DNA from: Pseudomonas sp. ZH-FAD
GTDB lineage: Bacteria > Pseudomonadota > Gammaproteobacteria > Pseudomonadales > Pseudomonadaceae
Direction of reading: 5' to 3'
Length of the DNA: 64,000 nt
Assembly: GCF_002803095.1 (NCBI RefSeq)
Contig: NZ_PGLR01000015.1
Coordinates: forward strand, 61,479-125,478
Below are positions 8,677-19,399 of the stretch, in pieces; within the stretch, counting starts at the first letter, position 1; every line of letters starts with the position of its first letter. Position numbers and translations under genes: made by a program. Under the pieces are notes generated by a model. That model ran no database searches. It was not told the DNA's origin and saw only the letters and a list, made by a program, of their open reading frames with translations.

Positions 8677-9690
8677 TTACCAGCCGACGCCGAACCCCAG
8701 GGTGTAGCGAGTTTCGTTCAGATCGCCCTCGGCACCGCTGACGATATCCTTCTCGGCCTTCATGTTCAGCGACGCCCAGTCGGTCACCTTGTAACGCAGG
8801 CCGACTTCCGCATCGAGGCTGTAGTCCGCCGCGCCACTGAGCGGACGACCGACCTCACCGACAGTGAACAGCTCGACGGTCTTGCCGATCAGATAGCGGT
8901 TGTAGTCCCACTTCACGCTCATCGCATAGAAGCGGTCCTGCTCGCCATTGCTGTAGCGGTAATCACTGCGGTTGGCCAGGGTGGCGAGGGAGAACGACCC
9001 CAGCTCGTCATCCCAGAACTGGTAACCCGAACCGGTACCCAGGGTGCGCTGACGCTCCACCTCTTCGATACGGTCGCGCTTGTACTCGAAGCGCCCCTGC
9101 CAGAACCATTTCTCCGTGAGGAAACGGTCAAGGGCATATTCGGCGCTCCAGTTATCGGTACTGACGACGTCGTTTTTCAGCTCGCGGTTGTAATCGGCCA
9201 GCGCGTTATGCCGCCACAGGCCATGACGGACCTGGGTCTTGATGCCGACATCGTAGTCGTCGGAGTCGCGCTCACCGCGCTTGTAGTCGAGACCGAGGTC
9301 GATGTTGCCCTTCCAGGTGAAGTCCTCGACCAGCGGCTTGGGCTTCATGATCTGCTCGATCTGCGCCAGCTCGATGGTTTTCGGCGAGTCGCCATTGGCC
9401 AGTGTCACCTTGCCCGGCTCGGCGGCCAGCAGCGATTTGGCACGCTCGCCATCCACCGGGCCAAGCTTGACCAGCAACTCATGGTCGCTTTGCAGAGTGG
9501 CGATTTTCTTCCAGCTCAGCGGGATGGAGCCGCCGTAGTCGGTTTCCAGCAGCAGTTTGCTGCCGTCGAAGAAGCGGATGGTGCCGGAGAGACGGTCACC
9601 GTTGGTCAGCCAGACGATGTCGGCAAACGTGGCGGAACTGCACAGAGCGATGCTCAGGCCTAGCAGGGACAGCGATGTAGAGCGCGACAT
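8677..9690 (-). CDS. DUF481-family outer-membrane beta-barrel protein (copy 1)
   Basis: A 337-residue exported protein of unknown function. A signal peptide (MSRSTSLSLLGLSIALCSSA, cut near residue 23) is followed by an N-terminal domain with the motif VWLTNGDRLSG and then a region of alternating hydrophobic and polar beta strands. It contains G-Y-Q-F-W-D-D-E-L-G and ends in GFGVGW; a terminal aromatic residue is typical of BAM-inserted barrels. The downstream gene at 9835-10827 is a diverged paralog in the same orientation, 144 bp away. Family members are annotated as salt-induced outer-membrane proteins; the role is not established. Confidence 0.85.
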   Translation of the reverse strand: MSRSTSLSLLGLSIALCSSATFADIVWLTNGDRLSGTIRFFDGSKLLLETDYGGSIPLSWKKIATLQSDHELLVKLGPVDGERAKSLLAAEPGKVTLANGDSPKTIELAQIEQIMKPKPLVEDFTWKGNIDLGLDYKRGERDSDDYDVGIKTQVRHGLWRHNALADYNRELKNDVVSTDNWSAEYALDRFLTEKWFWQGRFEYKRDRIEEVERQRTLGTGSGYQFWDDELGSFSLATLANRSDYRYSNGEQDRFYAMSVKWDYNRYLIGKTVELFTVGEVGRPLSGAADYSLDAEVGLRYKVTDWASLNMKAEKDIVSGAEGDLNETRYTLGFGVGW

Positions 9691-9791
9691 AAGTTGGGTA
9701 ATGGCGTTGGTGGGCGAAAGCCGGGCATTATCCGCAACCCCGGCGCCAGAGCAACAACTGACCGGGCCGAATACCCAGAGTTCAGCTTTTT

Positions 9792-9832
9792 CCGTCGGGC
9801 GGCGTGCCGTTGGGCAGCGCACCGCCCGACGG
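9792..9832. repeat. Inverted repeat between the two DUF481 genes
   Basis: Arms CCGTCGGGCGG and CCGCCCGACGG pair perfectly over 11 bp around a 19-base loop. It is 2 bp from the stop of the upstream minus-strand gene, where a terminator is expected, but on the minus strand the stem is followed by A residues; the T run is on the other side. It may be a rho-dependent pause structure or a repeat element. Confidence 0.6.
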
Positions 9833-9834
9833 CA

Positions 9835-10827
9835 TCACCACCCCACGCCGATACCGATCAGATAATGCCGATCCGAAACCGTCTGCCCTGGGGCACGCAA
9901 CTGATCCAGCTCGTACAAAAGCGATAAGCGCGCCCACTGGTTGAGGCGGTAGCGCAGGCCGAATTCGCTATCGAGCACGTAGTCGATTTCTTCGATATGC
10001 GGGATCTGCAACTGGGCATTGGCATAGAACTCCAGCCGCGTACCCCACAGCAGGCGCTTGTAATCCAGCTCCAGCGAAGTGGTATTGAACGCCAGATCGG
10101 CAACATCCGACTCCAGACGCACGCGATTGAACTGGCCGATCAGGTCGAAACGCCCCAGTTCGTCATCCCAGAAGCGATAACCGGGGCCGGTACCGACGAT
10201 GCGCTGGCGATCGACAGTCTCGAATTCGTCCTCGGCCTGCTCCACGCCCACCCGCCAGAACCAGTGTTCGGTGAAAAAGCGATCGAGGTCGTACTCCAGT
10301 TCCCAGTTGTCCTCGACCTTTCTGTCGTTCTTGGTTTCACGCTCCAGCTCGCCACTGAGCACATGGCGCCAGCGCCCATGCTCGACACGGGTATTGCCCT
10401 TGAGCTTCCATTCATCGACATCGTTCTGGTTGCGCTTCATGTCCAGCTTGGCATCGAGGTTGCCTTCCCAGAGACGGTCCTCCAGCAGCGGCCGCGGCGG
10501 CACCAGGCGTTTGATCTGCGCCAGCGGCAGGGTGTACTCGCGCTCGCCTTGCACCCGTACCATACCGCTACCAGCCGCCGACAACCTTTCGCTGCGTTCG
10601 TTGTCGAAGCCGCTACGGCGCACCAGCAGGGGTTTGTCCGAGCTGAGGGTATCGATATCCTTCCAGTCGATCAGCACCTGGCCGGCGTATTTGGTCTTGA
10701 GCGCCAGCTTGCCGCCATCGAGCAGGATAATCTCACCGCTGAGGCGGTCACCGTTGTTCAGCCAGACGGTATCGGCCCAGATCGGGGCTGCCAGGGTAGA
10801 AAGGAACAAGGCGAGTAGTACGCGCAT
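9835..10827 (-). CDS. DUF481-family outer-membrane beta-barrel protein (copy 2)
   Basis: A 330-residue paralog of the gene at 8677-9690. It has a signal peptide (MRVLLALFLSTLAAPIWA), the same opening domain with VWLNNGDRLSG, an equivalent G-Y-R-F-W-D-D-E-L-G block near residue 205, and a GIGVGW C-terminus. The two proteins line up along their whole length, so this is a tandem duplication that has diverged considerably. Its start is only 17 bp from the divergent alkyltransferase-like gene. Function unknown; likely outer membrane. Confidence 0.85.
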   Translation of the reverse strand: MRVLLALFLSTLAAPIWADTVWLNNGDRLSGEIILLDGGKLALKTKYAGQVLIDWKDIDTLSSDKPLLVRRSGFDNERSERLSAAGSGMVRVQGEREYTLPLAQIKRLVPPRPLLEDRLWEGNLDAKLDMKRNQNDVDEWKLKGNTRVEHGRWRHVLSGELERETKNDRKVEDNWELEYDLDRFFTEHWFWRVGVEQAEDEFETVDRQRIVGTGPGYRFWDDELGRFDLIGQFNRVRLESDVADLAFNTTSLELDYKRLLWGTRLEFYANAQLQIPHIEEIDYVLDSEFGLRYRLNQWARLSLLYELDQLRAPGQTVSDRHYLIGIGVGW

Positions 10828-10844
10828 GATGAAGGACGAACCCT

Positions 10845-11219
10845 ATGGGCAAGACGAAACCGCCAGAGTCTGCATGGCCGGCACCACCACCGGCAAGCGT
10901 GGAAGCGCGTCGCGAGGCGCTGTATCTGGTACTGGCACAAGTGCCTGAGGGCAAGGTCGTCAGCTATGGTGAACTGGCACAGCTCGCCGGCCTTGGCCGC
11001 GCCGCACGCTGGGTCGGCCGCACGCTGAGCCAATTGCCCGACGGCACCACACTCCCCTGGCATCGTGTGATCGCCGCTGGCGGACGCCTCAGTCTGGCTG
11101 CCGGCAGCCCCTCTGGTAACGAACAACGGGCACGTCTGCGCGCGGAGGGCATCAACATCCTGAACGAACGTGTGGATATGCGTCGTCACGGCTGGCGCCC
11201 GATGGAGCACAGCAGTTAG
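10845..11219 (+). CDS. Alkyltransferase-like protein (ATL), MGMT family
   Basis: A 124-residue homolog of the O6-alkylguanine DNA alkyltransferase DNA-binding domain. The active-site P-C-H-R-V of true alkyltransferases is PWHRV here (Trp at residue 72), the hallmark of ATL proteins, which bind O6-alkylguanine and flag it for nucleotide excision repair rather than repairing it directly. The helix-turn-helix region (V-V-S-Y-G-E-L-A, residues 38-45) and the R-A-A-R-W-V-G arginine-finger segment (residues 52-58) are present. The ATG follows AAGGA by 8 bp. It is divergent from, and 17 bp from, a DUF481 gene. E. coli YbaZ is the nearest named relative. Confidence 0.88.
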   Translation: MGKTKPPESAWPAPPPASVEARREALYLVLAQVPEGKVVSYGELAQLAGLGRAARWVGRTLSQLPDGTTLPWHRVIAAGGRLSLAAGSPSGNEQRARLRAEGINILNERVDMRRHGWRPMEHSS

Positions 11220-11220
11220 A

Positions 11221-11236
11221 GTGCGCCCTACGAACC
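11221..11236. repeat. Possible half copy of the GTAGGG/CCCTAC element
   Basis: GTGCGCCCTACGAAC directly after the atl stop matches the right arm of the GTAGGGTGCGC-type elements elsewhere in this window, but no convincing left arm is seen. Confidence 0.3.
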
Positions 11237-11259
11237 ACCCCTGCCCAGATTCGAGCCTG

Positions 11260-13056
11260 ATGCCACGCAAATCCTGGCGAGAAGCCCTCGCCACCTACGC
11301 CAACCCCGCCACACTGGCGCTGCTGCTTCTGGGCTTCGCCGCCGGCCTGCCCTACATGCTGGTGTTCTCGACCCTGTCGGTCTGGCTACGGGAAGCCGGA
11401 GTGGCGCGCGAAACCATCGGTTTCGCCAGTCTCATCGGCCTGGCCTACGCCTTCAAGTGGGTGTGGGCGCCAATGCTCGACCAGTGGCGCCTGCCATTGC
11501 TGGGCAAGCTTGGCCGGCGCCGCTCCTGGCTGGTGCTGTCGCAAGGCCTGGTCGCCATCGGCCTGATCGGAATGGCGCATTACGACCCGCAAACGCACCT
11601 GTCGACGCTGATCGCCCTGGCCGTGCTGGTGGCCTTCGCCTCGGCCACCCAGGACATCGCCGTCGATGCCTACCGTCTGGAAATCCTCGGCGACGAGCAT
11701 CAGGCTGCGCTGGCCGCTGCCTACATGACCGGCTACCGCGTCGCCGCGCTGCTGGCCACGGCCGGCGCGCTGTATTTCGCCGAAGGTTTCGGCTCGACCG
11801 CCAAGGACTATCAGTTCAGCGCCTGGACCGGCACCTACATGGTTTTCGCCCTGCTGATGTTGCCAGGCCTGCTCACCTCCATCTGGATGCGCGAGCCGCC
11901 GGCGCCGCCACATATCCATGTCGCGCCCCCCAAACACGGTTTCTTCCATCAGTTGCTGGCGATCAGCGCGGTGATCGTGCTGATCGTGTCCGTGCCGACC
12001 ATGTTCATCCAGTTCTACCAGAGTGATCTGGTGCCGATGCTGCTCGGCGACGTCAGCATGCAGGAGCTGCTCTACAACGACCGCGCCTTCCTGCGTGCGC
12101 TGCTCTACAGCACCCTGGCCTGCGTGTGCGCATCCGGGCTGTTCTGGGGTGGGCTGGCGCCGGTGCTGAAAACGGCAGCGGCAAGGTATGGATTCTTCCA
12201 TCAGCTGCTTTCCGTACTGCTGCTGATCATTCTGCTGATCGCCATCCCGGCCATGGTCACCCAGTTCTACGAAAGCGATCTGCACCTGGTCTTGCAGGGC
12301 CAGATGAGCCTCCAGGAGTTGCTTTATTACGACCGCGCCTTCCTCCGCGCCCTGCTCTACACGCTGCTCACCAGCCTGTCGATTTCCAGCCTGTTCTGGG
12401 GCGGCATGGCCCCGGTGCTGACGCCGATCAACGACTTCATCGTGCGCTATCGCTGGCAGGCGCTGCTCTTGCTGAGCCTGATTGCCACCTATCGCCTGTC
12501 CGACACCGTAATGGGGGTGATGGCCAACGTTTTCTACATCGACCAGGGCTTCACCAAAGAGCAGATTGCCAATGTCAGTAAGGTCTTCGGCCTGGTGATG
12601 ACGTTACTCGGCGCCGGGGTCGGCGGGCTGTTGATCGTGCGCTTCGGCATCATGCCGATCCTGCTGATTGGTGCTGCCGCATCGGCGGCCACCAACCTGA
12701 TGTTCATGCTGTTGGTGGGCATGGGCCCACACCTGAACATGCTGATCGTCACCATCAGTTGCGACAACTTCAGCGCCGGCCTGGCCACCTCGGCGTTCGT
12801 CGCCTACCTGTCGAGCCTGACCAACCTGAAATTCTCGGCCACCCAGTACGCCCTGCTCAGCTCCATCATGCTGCTGCTGCCGCGCCTGATCGGTGGCTAT
12901 TCCGGCGTGATGGTGGAAAGCCTCGGCTACGCCCACTTCTTCCTCGCCACAGCGCTGATGGGTATACCGACACTACTGCTCATCGTTATCCAGTGGCGAC
13001 GCGACAAGCGCCAAGCGCGGCCTGAGACGACACCGCCTGCTGTCGAGCAAGCCTGA
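11260..13056 (+). CDS. ampG: Muropeptide (GlcNAc-anhMurNAc) permease AmpG
   Basis: Inner-membrane MFS permease that imports peptidoglycan turnover products for recycling and feeds the AmpC induction signal. The 598-residue protein starts MPRKSWREALATYANPATLA; family blocks include GLPYMLVFSTLSVWLREAGV, ASATQDIAVDAYRLEIL and YRLSDTVMGVMANVFYIDQG. It is about 100 residues longer than E. coli AmpG, and the extra length is an internal tandem repeat: residues 226-309 and 310-393 align (HGFFHQLL / YGFFHQLL ... DRAFLRALLY ... LFWGG-APVL). P. aeruginosa AmpG has, from memory, a similar total length. A terminator follows. Neighbouring mscS and yajQ keep the Pseudomonas order. Confidence 0.93.
   Translation: MPRKSWREALATYANPATLALLLLGFAAGLPYMLVFSTLSVWLREAGVARETIGFASLIGLAYAFKWVWAPMLDQWRLPLLGKLGRRRSWLVLSQGLVAIGLIGMAHYDPQTHLSTLIALAVLVAFASATQDIAVDAYRLEILGDEHQAALAAAYMTGYRVAALLATAGALYFAEGFGSTAKDYQFSAWTGTYMVFALLMLPGLLTSIWMREPPAPPHIHVAPPKHGFFHQLLAISAVIVLIVSVPTMFIQFYQSDLVPMLLGDVSMQELLYNDRAFLRALLYSTLACVCASGLFWGGLAPVLKTAAARYGFFHQLLSVLLLIILLIAIPAMVTQFYESDLHLVLQGQMSLQELLYYDRAFLRALLYTLLTSLSISSLFWGGMAPVLTPINDFIVRYRWQALLLLSLIATYRLSDTVMGVMANVFYIDQGFTKEQIANVSKVFGLVMTLLGAGVGGLLIVRFGIMPILLIGAAASAATNLMFMLLVGMGPHLNMLIVTISCDNFSAGLATSAFVAYLSSLTNLKFSATQYALLSSIMLLLPRLIGGYSGVMVESLGYAHFFLATALMGIPTLLLIVIQWRRDKRQARPETTPPAVEQA
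11935..12438 (+). repeat. In-frame tandem duplication inside ampG (2 x 252 bp)
   Basis: Unit 1 (11935-12186) and unit 2 (12187-12438) each encode an 84-residue segment with two hydrophobic helices. Conserved landmarks are GFFHQLL, the S-D-L-x-x-x-L acidic stretch, QELLY and DRAFLRALLY. The DNA has diverged, especially at third codon positions, so the duplication is old. Confidence 0.85.
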
Positions 13057-13067
13057 CACGCAGGTAG

Positions 13068-13097
13068 AAAAAAGCCCCGGATCGACCGGGGCTTTTT
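13068..13097. terminator. Bidirectional terminator between ampG and mscS
   Basis: Stem AAAGCCCCGG / CCGGGGCTTT, loop ATCGA, with A run before and T run after; it can serve both converging genes. Confidence 0.9.
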
Positions 13098-13111
13098 CGT
13101 GATGGCGAGCC

Positions 13112-13939
13112 TTAGTCGGCCTTGGCCAGATGCACCACGCGCTGCGGGAACGGAATACCGATACCCGCCTCGGTCAGACGCTCCTTGGCCAGCTCGGTAA
13201 AGGAGAAGGTCACCGGCCAGAAGTCGCCAGTCGCCACCCACACGCGCAGCGACAGGTTCACTGCACTGTCACCCAGCCCAGTGACGAATACCACCGGCGC
13301 CGGCTCGACATGCACGCGCGGGTCCTGGGCAATCTCCAACAGCACCTCGCGCGCTTTTTTGATATCGCTGGAGTAATCAATACCGATATTGATGTCGGCA
13401 CGCCGACGCGGCTCACGCGAGTAGTTGGTGATGTGGCCGTTGGACAGGGCGCCATTGGGCACGATCACCACCTTGTTGTCCGCCGTCTTCAATGTGGTGT
13501 GAAAGATCTGGATACTGTCGACACTACCAGACACACCCTGCGCCTCGATCCAGTCACCCGCGCGGAACGGACGGAACAGCATGATCAGCACGCCGCCTGC
13601 GAAGTTGGCCAGGCTGCCCTGCAACGCCAGGCCGATGGCCAGACCCGCCGCACCGATCATGGCGATGAACGAAGTGGTCTCCACACCGATCATCGACGCC
13701 ACGCTGATCAGCAGCAGAATGCGCAGCACGATGCTGACCAGGCTGCTGATAAAGCTGCTCAGCGCGCGATCGACCTTACGCGCTTCGAGCATGCGCCCGA
13801 TGCTCGACGTCAGCCGACTGATCAGCCACCAGCCTACCAACAACGTGGTCACGGCCAGGGTCAGCTTGCCACTGTACTCAAGCACCACCGGCAGCCAGGC
13901 TTCGGACAGCTTGACCAGTTCGTCGACGTTCATCTCCAT
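13112..13939 (-). CDS. mscS: Small-conductance mechanosensitive channel, MscS family
   Basis: Inner-membrane channel that opens under membrane tension during hypo-osmotic shock. The 275 residues are close to E. coli MscS (286). Two N-terminal helices (about 20-45 and 60-85) are followed by the pore helix TM3, rich in Gly/Ala: AAGLAIGLALQGSLANFAGG near residues 95-114. The beta domain starts with FRPFRAGDWIEAQGVSG, and the C-terminal alpha/beta domain ends LAKAD. The ATG (MEMNVDELVK) follows GGGAG by 7 bp. It is convergent with ampG and downstream of yajQ. Confidence 0.92.
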   Translation of the reverse strand: MEMNVDELVKLSEAWLPVVLEYSGKLTLAVTTLLVGWWLISRLTSSIGRMLEARKVDRALSSFISSLVSIVLRILLLISVASMIGVETTSFIAMIGAAGLAIGLALQGSLANFAGGVLIMLFRPFRAGDWIEAQGVSGSVDSIQIFHTTLKTADNKVVIVPNGALSNGHITNYSREPRRRADINIGIDYSSDIKKAREVLLEIAQDPRVHVEPAPVVFVTGLGDSAVNLSLRVWVATGDFWPVTFSFTELAKERLTEAGIGIPFPQRVVHLAKAD

Positions 13940-13973
13940 AGGGTTACTCCCTTTTTCCTGTGCATGAAACGAA

Positions 13974-13997
13974 ACCGCCATGGCATGCCATGGCGGT
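13974..13997 (-). terminator. 24-bp perfect palindrome after yajQ, possible terminator
   Basis: Twelve bases ACCGCCATGGCA are followed directly by their complement. On the minus strand the yajQ transcript would form a long stem and then run into TTTCGTTTC, a weak T tract. It lies between the yajQ stop and the mscS ribosome-binding site. Confidence 0.5.
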
Positions 13998-14043
13998 CAA
14001 AATGCTATCAACCTAGCCTGCGACGCCGCAGCGCCACAAAGGT

Positions 14044-14523
14044 TCAATCGCGGAAGTTGTTGTACTGCAGCGGCATGCCGAACTCGTGACCACGCAGCAG
14101 GGCGATGGCTTCCTGCAGGTCGTCACGCTTCTTGCCGGTGACGCGCACCTGCTCGCCCTGGATGGCGGCCTGCACCTTGAGCTTGGCGTCCTTGATGTGG
14201 GCGACGATCTTCTTCGCCAGCTCCTTGTCGATACCTTCACGGAAGGTGACTTCCTGCTTCATCACCTTGCCCGAGGCGTAGGGCTCCTTGGTTTCCATGC
14301 ACTGGCAGTCGATCTTGCGCTTGATCAGGCTGCTGCGCACGATATCGAGCATCTGCTCGAGCATGAACTCGGCTTCGGCGGTCAAGGTCAGCGCCTTGTC
14401 CTTGCTCTCGATGCTGCATTTGCCACGCAGGTCGAAACGGCGGTCGAGCTCCTTGATGGCATTATCGACCGCATTGGTCAGTTCGTGTTTGTCCAGTTCA
14501 GACACGATGTCGAACGAAGGCAT
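14044..14523 (-). CDS. yajQ: YajQ-family nucleotide-binding protein
   Basis: A 159-residue cytoplasmic protein of the YajQ (UPF0234) family: [20 protein letters not shown] at the start, [12 protein letters not shown], and [20 protein letters not shown] near the C-terminus. It has the two-domain RNP-like fold that binds nucleic acid or nucleotide; some members bind cyclic di-GMP, reported for Xanthomonas and Pseudomonas. It is interesting that the divergent neighbour is a GGDEF-related regulator. The start ATG at 14523 was chosen because the next upstream in-frame Met adds 12 non-family residues. Confidence 0.92.
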   Translation of the reverse strand: MPSFDIVSELDKHELTNAVDNAIKELDRRFDLRGKCSIESKDKALTLTAEAEFMLEQMLDIVRSSLIKRKIDCQCMETKEPYASGKVMKQEVTFREGIDKELAKKIVAHIKDAKLKVQAAIQGEQVRVTGKKRDDLQEAIALLRGHEFGMPLQYNNFRD

Positions 14524-14661
14524 GAGTGGGCTCCTGATGGACGGCGCGATCCTCTTCACGGAGTGAACGCGCCTGACTTGACGATAACTATGGCGGGCCC
14601 ATTATATCCAGACTGATACGCGCCGTTTGGCGTCCTTCCTCTCTGTCTGCGAGCCAGCCCC

Positions 14662-16532
<1,871 letters not shown>

Positions 16533-16538
16533 GTACGC

Positions 16539-16589
16539 AGGGCGGGTGCAACCCATCACTTGCAGCTTGGCGGGTTGCACCCGCCCTAC
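16539..16589. repeat. Intergenic inverted repeat, AGGGCGGGTGCAACCC type
   Basis: Left arm GGGCGGGTGCAACCC and right arm GGGTTGCACCCGCCC pair perfectly; the right side ends CCCTAC, while the left GTA is separated from the arm by a few bases. Member of the same element class as 3318 and 5846. Lies between panE and the sensor kinase gene. Confidence 0.75.
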
Positions 16590-16657
16590 ACAGGCAGTAG
16601 GCAATGGCCTGACAGCCGCGCTAACCTGCCGTCCTCACTCGCCACAACGATACCCTC

Positions 16658-18676
<2,019 letters not shown>

Positions 18677-18679
18677 GCC

Positions 18680-19255
18680 ATGGGCTTTCGCCTTTCGAAA
18701 ATCTACACCCGCACCGGCGACAAGGGAGAAACAGGCCTGGCCGACGGCCGCCGAGTCGGCAAGGACCATCCGCGCATCGATGCGATTGGCGAGCTGGATA
18801 CGCTCAATAGCCAGCTCGGCCTGCTGCTCGCCGACCTGGACGAGGCCACCACGACCTGTCCGGCACTCAAGGAGATCAGCGACGTACTGAGCCCCTGCCA
18901 GCACCGCCTGTTCGACCTGGGTGGTGAACTGGCGATGCCCGAGTACCAGGCGCTGCAGCCGGTGGAAATCGAGCACCTCGAGACCATAATCGACCGCTGG
19001 AACGAAGAGGTCGGCCCACTGGAAAACTTCATCCTGCCCGGCGGCTCCAGGCTGATTGCCCAGACCCATGTCTGCCGCAGCCTCGCCCGTAGCGCCGAGC
19101 GCCGCTGCCAGCACCTCAACGCCGTAGAACCGCTACGTGGTGAGGGCCTGGCCTACGTCAACCGCCTCTCCGACCTGCTGTTCGTCGCGGCCCGCCTGAT
19201 CGCCAAGCGCCAGGGCATCGCCGAGGTGCTGTGGAAGGCGGCAGACAAACCGTAG
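18680..19255 (+). CDS. Cob(I)alamin adenosyltransferase, PduO type
   Basis: Transfers adenosyl from ATP to cob(I)alamin to make adenosylcobalamin. The 191-residue protein has the ATP-binding N-terminus S-K-I-Y-T-R-T-G-D-K-G-E-T-G-L (residues 6-20), an E-L-D-T-L-N-S-Q-L-G helix, and the R-S-L-A-R-S-A-E-R-R helix near residue 135, which are PduO/MMAB signatures. It starts 3 bp after the sensor kinase stop. Its TAG stop is formed by the first bases of the GTAGGG repeat element at 19252, an unusual gene end. Confidence 0.92.
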   Translation: MGFRLSKIYTRTGDKGETGLADGRRVGKDHPRIDAIGELDTLNSQLGLLLADLDEATTTCPALKEISDVLSPCQHRLFDLGGELAMPEYQALQPVEIEHLETIIDRWNEEVGPLENFILPGGSRLIAQTHVCRSLARSAERRCQHLNAVEPLRGEGLAYVNRLSDLLFVAARLIAKRQGIAEVLWKAADKP

Positions 19256-19399
19256 GGCGTACTCGGCTTTGGCATCCTGCGTCGCTCTGACGCCTACATC
19301 CGTGTAGTCGTCGCGAAGCAGTACACCACTGGAATATCGATGGAAAGCGGCGATGCCTGCATGGCGGACTGTTCGCCTAGGCTCCTGAGTCCGCCCTAC
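19252..19399. repeat. Intergenic element with GTAGGGCG...CGCCCTAC-type ends, supplying both flanking stop codons
   Basis: The left end GTAGGGCGTACTC and right end GAGTCCGCCCTAC are near-complementary; the 148-bp interior is not strongly paired. The TAG at 19253-19255 ends the adenosyltransferase gene, and the complement of CTA at 19396-19398 ends the Nudix gene. Thus the element fills the whole gap between two convergent genes. Confidence 0.65.
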
